Shown: piece by piece, positions 29,549 through 38,844 of the stretch
Position numbering within the stretch: position 1 is the stretch's first letter
Layout: every line of letters begins with the position of its first letter
Translations under genes and position numbers: made by a program
The notes under the pieces: generated by a model
What the model saw: the letters and a program-made list of their open reading frames with translations, nothing else
What the model was told of the DNA's origin: nothing
The model's database searches: none
NCBI GenBank assembly: GCA_947472795.1
Contig: CANJBL010000008.1
Location: forward strand, 1-64,000
DNA: 64,000 bases
Source: Fidelibacterota bacterium
GTDB taxonomy: Bacteria; Pseudomonadota; Alphaproteobacteria; Rhodospirillales; Rhodospirillaceae
Direction of reading: 5' to 3'

Positions 29549-30094
29549 ATAGCAAGGTTCGAGCAACAAGCGCCGGCGTCCAAGAGCAGCAGCGATGGAC
29601 CGCGCATGAATCATCAGATCGACAACAAGACTGTTCGACTGATTGACGCTGATGGCGAAAACGTCGGCGTCGTAGACCGCGAAATCGCCTTACGCAAAGC
29701 CGATGAAGCCGGATTGGATTTGGTTGAGATTTCTCCCAATGCCGATCCGCCCGTCTGCAAAATCCTCGATATCGGCAAGTACAAGTACGAGGAGCAGAAG
29801 CGCAAGAACGAAGCCCGCAAAAAGCAGAAGGTCATCGAGGTCAAGGAGATCAAACTCCGGCCGAACATCGACGACCATGACTACGATGTGAAAATGCGCG
29901 CCATGCGGCGTTTCCTGGAGGAAGGCGACAAAGTCAAAGTTACCTTGCGCTTCCGGGGCCGCGAGATGGCGCACATGGGCCTTGGGCATCAGTTGTTGGC
30001 GCGCGTAAAAGCCCACTTCGAGAACGATGCCAAGGTGGAGCAGGAGCCGCGCTCCGAAGGCCGCCAGATCGTGATGGTCGTGGCCCCGAAATAA
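29549..30094 (+). CDS. infC: Translation initiation factor IF-3, inferred ATA start codon
   Basis: IF-3 keeps ribosomal subunits apart and rejects non-standard start codons. Conserved blocks are [59 protein letters not shown] and [17 protein letters not shown]. The first ATG (29606) falls late in the N-domain and has no ribosome-binding site. Reading the frame upstream, AGGAG at 29536-29540 sits eight bases before an ATA at 29549, giving [20 protein letters not shown] before the core and a total of 181 residues, the family length (180 in E. coli). An in-frame TGA at 29543 blocks any longer version. infC genes are known to use rare AUU/AUC/AUA starts for self-regulation, so ATA 29549 is strongly supported. 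Confidence 0.93.
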   Translation: MARFEQQAPASKSSSDGPRMNHQIDNKTVRLIDADGENVGVVDREIALRKADEAGLDLVEISPNADPPVCKILDIGKYKYEEQKRKNEARKKQKVIEVKEIKLRPNIDDHDYDVKMRAMRRFLEEGDKVKVTLRFRGREMAHMGLGHQLLARVKAHFENDAKVEQEPRSEGRQIVMVVAPK

Positions 30095-30114
30095 AGACTG
30101 CAAGTTGAAGCATC

Positions 30115-30140
30115 GGAGAGTTCCTTAAATGGAACTCTCC
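30115..30140 (+). repeat. Perfect 10-bp stem-loop downstream of infC, no T-tract
   Basis: GGAGAGTTCC (30115-30124), loop TTAAAT, GGAACTCTCC (30131-30140). The stem is perfect but is not followed by T residues, so it may stabilise the infC 3-prime end rather than terminate by itself. The ribosome-binding site of the next gene lies 12 bases further on. Confidence 0.6.
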
Positions 30141-30163
30141 GAAAGCATATGTAGGAGTCGGAA

Positions 30164-30586
30164 ATGTCGAAGTTGGAAGCTTTTCAGAACGCTTGGGCGC
30201 CGCGCTAGCTCAGCGTCACGCGTATAATGGCCGCGCTGCTGTACATGCAACACGGCATGCAGAAGCTTCTGAACTTTCCGCCGCCCGCAACACCCATGCC
30301 TGATCCTCTACCGCCCATTCTTCTGGCCTCAGGCGCACTTGAATTAGTCGGCGGATTTTTGCTGCTGATCGGCTTTTTCACCCGCAGTGTGGCTTTTATT
30401 CTCTGCGGCATGATGGCGGTGGCTTACTTCATGGTGCACGGCAGCCAGGGATTTTATCCCATCAACAATGGCGGCGATCTCGCCATTCTGTTCTGCTTCT
30501 TCTTCCTCTACGTGTTCTTTGCCGGCGGCGGCGCGTGGAGCGTGGATGCGCTTCGCAAAGGATCGATTACGAACTCGGCGAATTGA
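30164..30586 (+). pseudogene. DoxX family membrane protein with an in-frame TAG at codon 15
   Basis: ATG 30164, preceded by an AGGAG six bases away, opens a frame reading MSKLEAFQNAWAPR, then TAG (30206-30208), then LSVTRIMAALLYMQHGMQKLLNFPPP. The rest continues unbroken to 30586 and is clearly a DoxX-type four-helix membrane protein (LELVGGFLLLIGFFTRSVAFILCGMMAVAYFMVHG, NNGGDLAILFCFFFLYVFFAGGGAWSVDALR). Other family members have a hydrophobic residue where the TAG sits, so a single TTG-to-TAG change would explain it. An ATG at 30227 could restart translation but would remove part of the first helix and has no obvious ribosome-binding site. It is either a recent nonsense mutation, a sequencing error or suppressed. 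Confidence 0.8.
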
Positions 30587-31094
30587 GATTGCCGAAGCGT
30601 TTACGCAGCCAATCCCTGAGCATGGACTTTTCATACTTCAGCGGATCGCCATCGTTCATGATGGACGTAGGGCTGAAAAGATAGGACATGTCGGAGATTC
30701 GTTCTTCGCCGCTGGCTTTTTCCACGCCGTTCTCGGTCAGCGTATAGCGCACTTTCATAGCCGGGCTGTCGATATTGCGCATGATACGGATGTCGGTAGC
30801 GGGGCCGTGCCACCACTCCACCCGACCCGCGAGATCGAGGTCGAGGACTTCGATGCTCAGCTTCTGGCCGGGCGTGAGGTATTTTCCACCAACTTTCTCC
30901 ACGTAGGTGCCGAGCTGACGCAAAGTCCCGTCGCGCTCTTTGCTGGGGCCGCGATGGGGCGCGGCATCAGTGTACTTGTCGGGATTGGTGAATGTGACGT
31001 CGACATTCTTGGAAGCGTCGGCGTCGGAGGCGACCGCAGCCGCGCAAGGCGAAACCAATAGACCCAATGCGAATAGCTGTTTAACAACGCTCAT
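30567..31094 (-). CDS. DUF3016 family exported protein
   Basis: A 175-residue protein with a Sec signal peptide (MSVVKQLFALGLLVSPCAAAVA) and the DUF3016 pattern: VDVTFTNPDKYTDA at the start and a central LSIEVLDLDLAGRVEWW. Its biochemical role is unknown. ATG 31094 was chosen over the longer ORF because the signal peptide begins there. Its 3-prime end overlaps the end of doxX on the opposite strand by 20 bases, so any termination of either gene lies inside the other. It is probably periplasmic. Confidence 0.75.
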   Translation of the reverse strand: MSVVKQLFALGLLVSPCAAAVASDADASKNVDVTFTNPDKYTDAAPHRGPSKERDGTLRQLGTYVEKVGGKYLTPGQKLSIEVLDLDLAGRVEWWHGPATDIRIMRNIDSPAMKVRYTLTENGVEKASGEERISDMSYLFSPTSIMNDGDPLKYEKSMLRDWLRKRFGNLNSPSS

Positions 31095-31158
31095 GACCAA
31101 TCTCCAATCTGCTCCGCCCCGATCCTTGGCAGTGTCGTAGCAACAATGTGTGGTTGGA

Positions 31159-31482
31159 TTATGGCGTTTCAACCCCTGCGCCGGCATCTTTCACATTGGC
31201 GCTCTCCAGCACATCCCGCAAATAAGCGACATGGCGCGCAAAGGCGCGGCGGCCTTCCTTGGTGACGGAAACGCGGGTGCGCGGCTTCTTGCCGTGGAAG
31301 TCCTTTTCAACGGCAACGTAGCCGGCCTTTTCGAGTGTGCTGATGTGCGCACCAAGGTTACCGTCCGTCGTTTTGACGATCTCCTTCAGCCGCACAAACG
31401 CGAGCGGCGAGTCGCCGCTGCTGCCGAGGGCCGACATGATCTTCAGGCGCATGGTCTGATGGATGATTTCATCCGGTTCCAT
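31159..31482 (-). CDS. Winged-helix DNA-binding regulator (MarR/ArsR-like, HTH_34 type)
   Basis: A 107-residue protein consisting of one winged-helix domain: MRLKIMSALGSSGDSPLAFVRLKEIVKTTDGNLGAHISTLEKAGYVAVEKDFHGKKPRTRVSVTKEGRRAF. The LKEIVKTTDGNLGAHISTLEKAGYV stretch is the helix-turn-helix, and the rest is the wing and dimer helix. ATG 31482 has a GGGGAG seven bases upstream, better than the TTG at 31497. Relatives of this size often control an adjacent membrane-protein gene; here the nearest genes are DUF3016 downstream and the doxX remnant. Targets are unknown. Confidence 0.75.
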   Translation of the reverse strand: MEPDEIIHQTMRLKIMSALGSSGDSPLAFVRLKEIVKTTDGNLGAHISTLEKAGYVAVEKDFHGKKPRTRVSVTKEGRRAFARHVAYLRDVLESANVKDAGAGVETP

Positions 31483-31584
31483 AAACAGGCTCCCCAACTT
31501 TCCGCGGTCATAGACTGCGAAGAGTTAAGACATATTACAGAGTATTCTGTAGTGTGGAGCATAATGTATGCCTGCCCACTTACC

Positions 31585-31612
31585 TTGCAAATCCGCCGGG
31601 CCCTGGTATAAG
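31585..31612 (+). promoter_or_regulatory. Putative sigma-70-type promoter for rpmI-rplT
   Basis: TTGCAA (31585-31590), a 16-base spacer and TATAAG (31607-31612). The predicted start near 31619 would give a leader of about 158 bases before rpmI. Confidence 0.55.
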
Positions 31613-31618
31613 CGCCGC

Positions 31619-31776
31619 GTCCTGCTGCCTGGGACTATTTCCAGTGCGGCAGACAGGGGCCGGAGGTTTCCTCCGGGTCCACCGGCCAAAGGGCTAAAAA
31701 GTCAATTCATTCAGACTTTTAGGGCATGCCTCCGGCCGGGTTTTCAACCCGTCAAAGCTTAAGAAAGGACGCCGAA
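31619..31776 (+). promoter_or_regulatory. Structured 5-prime leader of rpmI-rplT
   Basis: The region contains several inverted repeats: CCGGAGG paired with CCTCCGG around 31660-31677 and CGGGTT/AACCCG around 31737-31752, the latter close to the rpmI ribosome-binding site (AAAGGA). A second CCTCCGG at about 31731 can compete for the first arm, so two alternative folds are possible. The rpmI-rplT operon is controlled by L20 binding to its leader in several bacteria; whether this leader is an L20 target is an inference. Confidence 0.4.
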
Positions 31777-31980
31777 ATGCCCAAGATGAAGACCAAAAGC
31801 TCCGCCAAAAAGCGGTTCACGATCACCGGTACAGGAAAAGTGAAGGCTGGCGCCGCCAATAAGCGTCACCGCCTGATCTCGAAGGCCAAAAAAGGAAAGC
31901 GTCAAAATCGCCGCACCGATGTGCTGGCGAAAGCCGACGGCATCATCATTAAGCGTAATTTCCTCCCCTACGGCCTCTAA
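31777..31980 (+). CDS. rpmI: 50S ribosomal protein L35
   Basis: A 67-residue L35 beginning [23 protein letters not shown], with [17 protein letters not shown] and the closing [10 protein letters not shown]. It is a small basic protein of the large subunit. The real start is ATG 31777, with AAAGGA upstream, not the longer ORF from 31726. rplT follows 22 bases later. In many bacteria rpmI is in the same operon as infC; here the two are separated by doxX, DUF3016 and a regulator, and rpmI has its own promoter. Confidence 0.97.
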   Translation: MPKMKTKSSAKKRFTITGTGKVKAGAANKRHRLISKAKKGKRQNRRTDVLAKADGIIIKRNFLPYGL

Positions 31981-32002
31981 GCCCTGATCTCGGAGCACAC
32001 AC

Positions 32003-32359
32003 ATGTCACGCGTTAAACGCGGCGTTACCAAACACGCCCGCCACAAGAAAGTTCTCAGCCAAGCCAAGGGCTATCGCGGCCGCCATTCGAAGGCTTACAA
32101 GCCGGCGCGCACGCGCCTCGAAGCGGGCCTGCAACATGCCTACAACGACCGCCGTCTGAAGAAGCGCGACTACCGCGCCCTTTGGATCCAGCGCATCAAC
32201 GCCGGGGTTCGCGCTTTTGGCCTGACCTACTCGCGATTTATCAACGGGCTCAAGAAGGCCGGCGTCGAACTTGACCGTAAGGTGCTTGCCGACATCGCCC
32301 TGAAGGAACCTGAAACCTTCGCCGGTTTGGTGAAGCAGGCCCAAGCGGCGCTCGGCTAA
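32003..32359 (+). CDS. rplT: 50S ribosomal protein L20
   Basis: A 118-residue L20 with the standard start [30 protein letters not shown], then [22 protein letters not shown] and [22 protein letters not shown]20 is an early assembly protein of the 50S subunit and, in several bacteria, represses its own operon. It is followed by a terminator before pheS. Confidence 0.97.
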   Translation: MSRVKRGVTKHARHKKVLSQAKGYRGRHSKAYKPARTRLEAGLQHAYNDRRLKKRDYRALWIQRINAGVRAFGLTYSRFINGLKKAGVELDRKVLADIALKEPETFAGLVKQAQAALG

Positions 32360-32388
32360 ATCACCTTCTAGCTTCTGAGCAGTCGAAT

Positions 32389-32425
32389 AAAGGGGCCGCC
32401 TTGCTGGGCAGCCCCTTTGTTTTTT
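32389..32425 (+). terminator. Rho-independent terminator between rplT and pheS
   Basis: AAAGGGGC (32389-32396) pairs with GCCCCTTT (32411-32418), enclosing an inner GCC/GGC pairing, and is followed by GTTTTTT. It separates rplT from pheS by only 25 bases, so it could act as an attenuator with partial read-through into the pheST genes. Confidence 0.85.
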
Positions 32426-32450
32426 CCAGATTCAGAGTCACGAGCGCTTC

Positions 32451-33533
32451 ATGTCCACCGACAACATCGATCAGCTGCGCAGCGAACTGCTGAATGCCGT
32501 CTCGCAAGCCAAGGACGCTAGCGCCCTGGAAGAGGTGCGCATCACCGCCCTCGGCAAGAAAGGCCGCATCACGGACCTGATGAAGGGCCTGGGCGCCATG
32601 GCGCCCGACGAGCGTAAAGCTTTTGGCCAGCAGCTCAACGTGCTGAAGGACGAGATCGCCGCCGCGCTGGACGCGCGCAAGCAGAGCTTTGACTCGGCCG
32701 CACTCGATGCGCGCTTGGCCAGCGAGAAGCTGGATGTGACGTTGCCCATCCGGCCCGGGACCAAAGGGTCCTTGCATCCCATCACTCAGACCATGGACGA
32801 AGTGGCCGCTATCTTCGGCCAAATGGGTTTCGAGATCGCCGATGGTCCCGATATTGAAGACGATTTCCACAATTTCACGGCGCTGAACTTCCCGCCGGGG
32901 CATCCGGCGCGCGAGATGCACGACACCTTCTTTCTGCCACCGGCAGAGGATGGTCAGCGCTACCTGCTGCGCACGCACACAAGCCCTGTGCAGATCCGCA
33001 CCATGATGAGCCAGAAGCCCCCAATCCGCGTGATCATCCCGGGGCGCACCTACCGCTGCGACTATGACATGACGCACACGCCCATGTTCCACCAGGTTGA
33101 ACTGCTGGTCATCGACACCGAGACCAACATGAGCCACTTGCGCGGCTGTCTGCAGGAATTTGTGCGCACCTATTTCGGCGTTGACGATCTGACGACACGC
33201 TTCCGCCCGTCGTTCTTCCCGTTCACGGAACCATCCGCTGAAATGGACATCGGCTGCTCACGCAAAGGCGGCGAGCTGAAGATCGGCAATTATGGCGACT
33301 GGCTGGAGATTCTCGGCTGCGGCATGGTGCACCCCAACGTACTGAAGGCGTGCGGCCTCGATCCCAACGTCTACCAAGGCTTCGCCGCCGGTATGGGCAT
33401 CGAGCGCATTGCCATGCTGAAGTACGGTATCCCCGATTTGCGCACGTTCTTTGAATCCGACCTGCGTTGGCTGCGCCACTACGGTTTCGCGGCCCTTGAT
33501 ATTCCGACCGTGACGGGAGGGCTGACACGATGA
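32451..33533 (+). CDS. pheS: Phenylalanyl-tRNA synthetase alpha subunit
   Basis: A 360-residue catalytic subunit. The N-terminal coiled coil (about 1-90) is followed by the class II core with [37 protein letters not shown], motif 2 ([24 protein letters not shown]) and motif 3 ([22 protein letters not shown]). It forms an alpha2-beta2 enzyme with PheT. Its stop overlaps the start of a small ASCH-domain gene by four bases, which in turn overlaps pheT, so expression of all three is coupled. Confidence 0.97.
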   Translation: MSTDNIDQLRSELLNAVSQAKDASALEEVRITALGKKGRITDLMKGLGAMAPDERKAFGQQLNVLKDEIAAALDARKQSFDSAALDARLASEKLDVTLPIRPGTKGSLHPITQTMDEVAAIFGQMGFEIADGPDIEDDFHNFTALNFPPGHPAREMHDTFFLPPAEDGQRYLLRTHTSPVQIRTMMSQKPPIRVIIPGRTYRCDYDMTHTPMFHQVELLVIDTETNMSHLRGCLQEFVRTYFGVDDLTTRFRPSFFPFTEPSAEMDIGCSRKGGELKIGNYGDWLEILGCGMVHPNVLKACGLDPNVYQGFAAGMGIERIAMLKYGIPDLRTFFESDLRWLRHYGFAALDIPTVTGGLTR

Positions 33534-33967
33534 GCCAAACACCTCCGAAAGCACCCGTGCCGCCGGTCTATTCGCATCTGCCGCAATGGGCCTTTGGGCA
33601 CACCGTCAAAGAAGCCGACGAACTGTGCGCCTTGATTCTCGACGGCAAGAAGACCGCCACCAGCGCAGCACTTTATCATTTCGAAGACGAACCTGCGCCG
33701 GAAGAAGGTGATCGGGCCGTCATTCTGGACGGCACCGGCCGTCCGCGCTGCGTCATTGAATTCACCGAAGTTGAAGTGGCGCCCTTCAATGAAGTGGACG
33801 CCAAGTTCGCCCATGACGAGGGCGAAGGCGATCTCTCACTCGCTTATTGGCGCAAAACGCACGAAGCGTTCTTCACACGCGAAGGCTATTTCGCGCCCGA
33901 TATGCTTCTGCTGTGCCAGTATTTTCGCGTCCTTGAGCGCCTGGAGTTCCGGAGGGTGGCGAAGTGA
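33530..33967 (+). CDS. ASCH domain protein inserted between pheS and pheT
   Basis: A 145-residue ASCH-fold protein: [29 protein letters not shown] (the G-K-K-T-A-T-S motif of the domain), [30 protein letters not shown] and [23 protein letters not shown] domains are related to PUA domains and bind RNA or modified nucleosides; some bacterial ones (YqfB) hydrolyse N4-acetylcytidine. ATGA overlaps with pheS upstream and pheT downstream mean the three are translated together. A function tied to tRNA or nucleoside handling is possible but not shown. Confidence 0.82.
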   Translation: MSQTPPKAPVPPVYSHLPQWAFGHTVKEADELCALILDGKKTATSAALYHFEDEPAPEEGDRAVILDGTGRPRCVIEFTEVEVAPFNEVDAKFAHDEGEGDLSLAYWRKTHEAFFTREGYFAPDMLLLCQYFRVLERLEFRRVAK

Positions 33968-36360
33968 AGTTCACCCTCTCCTGGCTGAAAGAGCACCTCG
34001 ACACCGCCGCCACGCTGGACGAGATCAGCGCCAAGCTTACGTCGACGGGGCTGGAAGTGGAGAGCATCAGCAATCCCGCCGCCGGCCTTGACGCTTTCAT
34101 AGTTGCGCACATTGCCGAAGCCAAACAGCACCCGAATGCGGATCGCCTGCGCCTCTGCACGGTGGAGACCGGTACGGAGACTCTTCAAGTCGTCTGCGGC
34201 GCACCCAATGCGCGCACGGGGTTGAAGGTGGTGTTGGCGCGTCCCGGCACGACCATTCCCTCTACCGGCGACGTGCTGAAGAAGGGGTCCATCCGTGGTG
34301 TGGAAAGCCAGGGCATGCTGTGTTCGGCTGCCGAACTGAAGCTTGCCCAAGAGTCCGACGGCATCATTGAACTTCCCACTGATGCGCCCATCGGCGCACC
34401 CGTGACGCAGGTGCTGGCGCTCGATCCCGTCATCGAGATCAATCTTACCCCGAACCGCGTGGACGCCTTGGGCGTGCGCGGCATCGCACGCGACCTGGCG
34501 GCGGCTGGCCTTGGCAAGCTGAAGCCCATGAAGGACAGCGCCGTGCCGGGTAAATTCGAGAGCCCGCGCAAGGTGAAAATGCGCCTTGAGGGTGGCGATG
34601 CAAAACTGTGTCCACAGTTTGTGGGCCGCACCATCCGGGCTGTGAAGAATCCTGAAAGCCCCAAGTGGCTGAAAGACCGCCTGACGGCGATTGGCCTGCG
34701 CCCCGTCTCCGCGCTCGTTGATATCACGCAGTACCTCACCATCGATTTGGGGCGCCCGCTGCACGCCTTCGACGATGCAAAGCTTTCAGGTGATGTGGGT
34801 CCGCGCTTGGCATTGCCCAGCGAGACACTGGCGGCCCTCAACGGCAAGACCTATAGGCTCGACCCCGCGATGGTAGTAATCGCCGACGACAAAGCGGCAC
34901 TAGGCATCGGCGGCATCATGGGCGGCGAACCCAGCAGCGTGAGCGAGAGCACCACGACCGTGTTCCTTGAGTCGGCTTTGTTCGATTCGCTCAATATCGC
35001 CGCAACGGGGCGCAAGCTTACGATCAATTCCGATGCCCGCTATTGCTTCGAACGCGGTGTCGATCCTGTATCTGCAGAGGCCGGCGCCGAAATCGCCACG
35101 CGCATGATTTTGGACATCTGCGGTGGTGAAGCCTCCAGCCTCGTGCACGGCGGCGACACACCCGAATGGAAGCGCACCATCGCGTTCAATCCGGCGCGGG
35201 TGAAATCCCTTGGTGGTTTGGATCTGCCGCCTGCGGAATGCAAAGCAATCCTGGAGCGCTTGGGCTTCACGGTCGGCGGCAGTGGCGATGCGTGGCAAGT
35301 CACGCCGCCATCCTGGCGCGCCGATGTCGAAGGCTGGCAGGATCTTGTTGAAGAAATCCTGCGCATCCACGGCTACGACAATATTCCCGCGACACCGCTG
35401 CCGCGTGCGCCGATGCCCAAAGTGGTTCTGACCGCACAACAGCGCCAGGTGGCTTTCGTGCGTCGCAGTCTCGCCGCGCAAGGCCTGAACGAGACCACGA
35501 CATGGTCCTTCCTGCCGAAAGCTCAGGCGGAGCTGTTTCTGGGCGACCTCGCGCTCGTCAGCCTGGCCAATCCCATCAGCTCCGATCTCGACGCGCTGCG
35601 TCCGTCGCTGATCCCCAACCTCGCCGCCGCCGCCGGCCGCAATGCCGCGCGTGGCATGAACGATTGCAGCCTATTTGAAGTAGGCCCGCGTTTTGAAGGT
35701 TCAAAGCCTGGCCAACAAGTTATGATTGCAGCGACGCTCCGTTCTGGACAGACGGCGCCGCGTCATTGGGCGGGGCTTGCGCGCCCCGTGGATGCCTTGG
35801 ATGCCAAGGCCGATGCCCTGGCTGTCCTGGACGCCGCCGGCGTTTCGGCACAATCGCTGCAGACTGCTTTGGGTGCGCCGGGCTGGTATCACCCGGGGCG
35901 TTCCGGCTTGCTGAAACAGGGCAACCAGATCCTGGCGGCCTTTGGCGAACTGCATCCCGCCGTGTTGAAGGCCCTGGACGTCAAAGGCCCCATCGTCGCG
36001 TGCGAAGTCTTCCTGGACCGCCTGCCACAACCCAAGCGTAAAGCGGGGGCAGCGCGGACCCTGCTGAAAGCCTCGAACTTCCAACCTGTGGACCGCGATT
36101 TCGCCTTTGTGGTCGAGTCGTCCGTGACAGCAGAATCGTTACTGCGTGCCGTGCGGGGTGCCGACAAGGATCTGTTGACCGACGCGGGCCTCTTTGATGT
36201 CTATGAAGGTCCACACGTGGGTGAAGGCAAGAAGTCGTTGGCGGTCTATGTCACTCTGCAGTCCAAAGATGCGACATTGACCGATGAGATGATTGAAGCC
36301 GTGAGCAAGAAGATTGTCGCGGCCGTGGAAAAATCGTGCGGCGGGCGTTTGCGCGCCTGA
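33964..36360 (+). CDS. pheT: Phenylalanyl-tRNA synthetase beta subunit
   Basis: A 798-residue subunit. Domains in order are: an N-terminal B1 and an EMAP-like tRNA-binding domain (VAHIAEAKQHPNADRLRLCTVETG), B3/B4 editing (ALVDITQYLTIDLGRPLHAFDDAKL and TAATGRKLTINSDARYCFERGVDP), B5 (SWRADVEGWQDLVEEILRIHGYDNIP), a catalytic-like core, and a C-terminal ferredoxin-fold anticodon-binding domain (FQPVDRDFAFVVESSVTAESLLRAV). The length matches the family (about 795). Confidence 0.97.
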   Translation: MKFTLSWLKEHLDTAATLDEISAKLTSTGLEVESISNPAAGLDAFIVAHIAEAKQHPNADRLRLCTVETGTETLQVVCGAPNARTGLKVVLARPGTTIPSTGDVLKKGSIRGVESQGMLCSAAELKLAQESDGIIELPTDAPIGAPVTQVLALDPVIEINLTPNRVDALGVRGIARDLAAAGLGKLKPMKDSAVPGKFESPRKVKMRLEGGDAKLCPQFVGRTIRAVKNPESPKWLKDRLTAIGLRPVSALVDITQYLTIDLGRPLHAFDDAKLSGDVGPRLALPSETLAALNGKTYRLDPAMVVIADDKAALGIGGIMGGEPSSVSESTTTVFLESALFDSLNIAATGRKLTINSDARYCFERGVDPVSAEAGAEIATRMILDICGGEASSLVHGGDTPEWKRTIAFNPARVKSLGGLDLPPAECKAILERLGFTVGGSGDAWQVTPPSWRADVEGWQDLVEEILRIHGYDNIPATPLPRAPMPKVVLTAQQRQVAFVRRSLAAQGLNETTTWSFLPKAQAELFLGDLALVSLANPISSDLDALRPSLIPNLAAAAGRNAARGMNDCSLFEVGPRFEGSKPGQQVMIAATLRSGQTAPRHWAGLARPVDALDAKADALAVLDAAGVSAQSLQTALGAPGWYHPGRSGLLKQGNQILAAFGELHPAVLKALDVKGPIVACEVFLDRLPQPKRKAGAARTLLKASNFQPVDRDFAFVVESSVTAESLLRAVRGADKDLLTDAGLFDVYEGPHVGEGKKSLAVYVTLQSKDATLTDEMIEAVSKKIVAAVEKSCGGRLRA

Positions 36361-36387
36361 TCATCCGCCGCAGTATATTGAGTGGCC

Positions 36388-38190
36388 ATGACTGACCTGT
36401 CGTTTATCCGAAACTTCGCGATCATCGCCCATATCGATCATGGCAAGTCGACCTTGGCCGACCGCCTGATCCAGTATTGCGGCGGTCTGACTGAGCGCGA
36501 GATGACCGAGCAGGTTCTCGATAATATGGATATCGAGAAGGAGCGTGGCATCACCATCAAGGCGCAGACCGTGCGCCTGACCTACAAGGCCGACGACGGC
36601 AAAACCTATCAGATCAATCTGGTCGACACGCCGGGGCATGTGGATTTTGCCTACGAGGTGAGCCGTTCGCTCGCCGCCTGCGAAGGCTCGATCCTGGTGG
36701 TGGACGCCAGCCAGGGCGTGGAAGCACAGACACTGGCCAACGTCTATCAGGCCATCAACGCCAACCACGAGATCGTGCCGGTGTTGAACAAGATCGACCT
36801 GCCGGCAGCCGAACCCGAGCGCGTGCGCCAACAGATAGAAGATGTGATCGGCCTTGATGCCTCCAATGCTGTGCTGGCTTCGGCCAAGAGCGGTATCGGC
36901 ATCAAAGAAGTGCTGGAAGCCATTGTTACGCGCCTGCCGCCGCCCAAAGGCGAAACCGCCTCGCCGCTGAAAGCGTTGCTGGTGGACTCCTGGTACGACG
37001 CCTATCTGGGCGTTGTCATTCTGGTGCGTATCAAGGATGGCAGCATCAAGAAGGGCACGAAGATTCAGTTCATGTCGTCGGGCACTGTTTACCCCGTGGA
37101 ACGCGTCGGCGTGTTCACGCCTAAGCGCCTGGAGATCGGCGAACTGAGGGCAGGCGAGCTTGGCTTCATCACCGCCGGCATCAAGGCCGTGGCCGATTGC
37201 TCCGTCGGCGATACCATCACCGATGAAGCAAACCCGGCGCCGGAACCCCTGCCCGGCTTCAAGCCCAGCATCCCCGTGGTGTGGTGCGGCCTGTTCCCGG
37301 TGGACGCGGCTCAGTTCGAGGTTTTGCGCGAAAGCCTTGCAAGACTGCGGCTTAACGATGCCAGCTTCCATTTCACCATGGAGAGCAGCGCAGCCCTTGG
37401 TTTCGGCTTCCGTTGTGGATTCCTCGGCCTCCTGCACATGGAGATCATTCAGGAACGTCTGGAGCGCGAGTTCAATCTCGACCTCATCACCACAGCGCCC
37501 AGCGTCGTCTACCGCATTCATACGACGAGCGGAGAGATCGAGGAGATGCATAATCCGGCCGATATGCCGGAAGTGACGCGCATCGCACGAATCGAAGAGC
37601 CCTGGGTGAAAGCCACTGTCCTCGTACCCGACGAATATCTCGGCACGATCTTGAAGCTGTGCAACGACCGGCGCGGCCAGCAGATCGACCTGACCTATGT
37701 CGGCAACCGCGCCATGGTGGTTTACCATCTGCCGCTCAACGAAATTGTCTTCGATTTCTATGACCGCTTGAAGTCGTTGTCGCGCGGTTATGCCAGCTTC
37801 GACTATGAGGTCGGCGACTACCGCGAATCAGATCTCGTCAAAGTCACCATTCTGGTGAACGGCGATCTGGTTGACGCGCTGTCATTCATGGCGCACCGCA
37901 GCCAGGCCGAGAACCGCGGTCGGCAGATCTGCGAACGCCTGAAAGACCTGATCCCACGGCATCTGTTCAAGATTCCGATTCAGGCTGCCATTGGTGGAAA
38001 AGTCATCGCGCGCGAAACCATCAACGCCTTGCGCAAGGACGTGACCGCCAAATGCTACGGCGGCGATATCTCGCGTAAGAAAAAACTGCTCGATAAGCAG
38101 AAAGAAGGCAAAAAACGCATGCGGCAATTTGGGAAAGTTGAAATTCCCCAGTCCGCTTTCATCAATGCATTGCGCATGAGCGACGACTAA
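36388..38190 (+). CDS. lepA: Elongation factor 4 (LepA)
   Basis: A 600-residue translational GTPase. The G domain has G1 [14 protein letters not shown], switch I with [10 protein letters not shown]3 DTPGHVDF and G4 NKIDLP; domains II and III and the EF4-specific C-terminal domain follow ([33 protein letters not shown]). EF4 promotes back-translocation or aids initiation and ribosome assembly under stress. ATG 36388 is preferred over GTG 36382. It follows pheT by 27 bases and is probably cotranscribed with it. Confidence 0.97.
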   Translation: MTDLSFIRNFAIIAHIDHGKSTLADRLIQYCGGLTEREMTEQVLDNMDIEKERGITIKAQTVRLTYKADDGKTYQINLVDTPGHVDFAYEVSRSLAACEGSILVVDASQGVEAQTLANVYQAINANHEIVPVLNKIDLPAAEPERVRQQIEDVIGLDASNAVLASAKSGIGIKEVLEAIVTRLPPPKGETASPLKALLVDSWYDAYLGVVILVRIKDGSIKKGTKIQFMSSGTVYPVERVGVFTPKRLEIGELRAGELGFITAGIKAVADCSVGDTITDEANPAPEPLPGFKPSIPVVWCGLFPVDAAQFEVLRESLARLRLNDASFHFTMESSAALGFGFRCGFLGLLHMEIIQERLEREFNLDLITTAPSVVYRIHTTSGEIEEMHNPADMPEVTRIARIEEPWVKATVLVPDEYLGTILKLCNDRRGQQIDLTYVGNRAMVVYHLPLNEIVFDFYDRLKSLSRGYASFDYEVGDYRESDLVKVTILVNGDLVDALSFMAHRSQAENRGRQICERLKDLIPRHLFKIPIQAAIGGKVIARETINALRKDVTAKCYGGDISRKKKLLDKQKEGKKRMRQFGKVEIPQSAFINALRMSDD

Positions 38191-38238
38191 TACGCGCTAC
38201 GTGCGCGCGTTTCCTGCCGTCCCCGGAAGATTTCAGAT

Positions 38239-38562
38239 TTAGTGGGCGGTGCGGAAGATGCGCCGGCGCGCGCGGCGCTTGCGGCAGACGTGCACGACCG
38301 TGAAGCCGATGATGGCGAAGATCACCCAGGCCGGCATGCTCATGATGCCGGCGCTCAGGGCTGCGAGCAGTTGCGAAGAATCCGATTGCGTTGCGAAAGA
38401 CGGCGTTTGGCCGACCAGCAACGTCCAGACATCGACTGTGGCTAAACCGTTATAAGCCCCGGTCCCCAAGGCCATGACAGCCTCGGCAGACGCCATAATG
38501 ATGGCCAAAACAATTAGCGCCCACCCTATTGTGCGCCCAAACACCACGTGAACCCCACACAC
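38239..38562 (-). CDS. Small two-helix membrane protein of unknown function
   Basis: A protein of up to 107 residues with two predicted transmembrane segments, IGWALIVLAIIMASAEAVMAL near the start and MPAWVIFAIIGFTVVHVC near the end, joined by a polar loop (TVDVWTLLVGQTPSFATQ). The C-terminus is strongly basic (RKRRARRRIFRTAH), placing it in the cytoplasm. The start is uncertain: GTG 38562 is the longest option and GTG codons a few residues later are possible. It is convergent with lepA. No family is recognised. Confidence 0.6.
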   Translation of the reverse strand: MCGVHVVFGRTIGWALIVLAIIMASAEAVMALGTGAYNGLATVDVWTLLVGQTPSFATQSDSSQLLAALSAGIMSMPAWVIFAIIGFTVVHVCRKRRARRRIFRTAH

Positions 38563-38844
38563 CCGCTTTACGCAAGTTTCTTACCCCGTTATCGGAGGCA
38601 TAACCTACAAAATGCTTAAATTACAGGGGATTCAATGATTGTTTCGAGGAGAAACAAAATAGCATAGGTTGCCTCGTCTTCAAACTTATCCCCAACCCTG
38701 TGGAAAACGTGGAAAAAATGGCACTGAGCAGATGCAAAATATCGGGTGATTTGTTGCAGGCTCTGGCGCGCTCGGTTAGGTTCTGCGCCTTCCAGAGAGG
38801 CCGGACACGAGCGTTTTTTCAAACGACTCGGCCCGAATCCAGCC

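Noticed and set aside
36361-37728. 455-codon minus-strand ORF over lepA
   Set aside because: Antisense of a clear EF4 gene; no recognisable motifs.
38686-38707. Two DnaA-box-like 9-mers (TTATCCCCA and TGTGGAAAA)
   Set aside because: Each has a mismatch to the consensus, only two are present, and no origin-type neighbours (dnaA, hemE, maf, parAB) are visible, so an origin is not supported.
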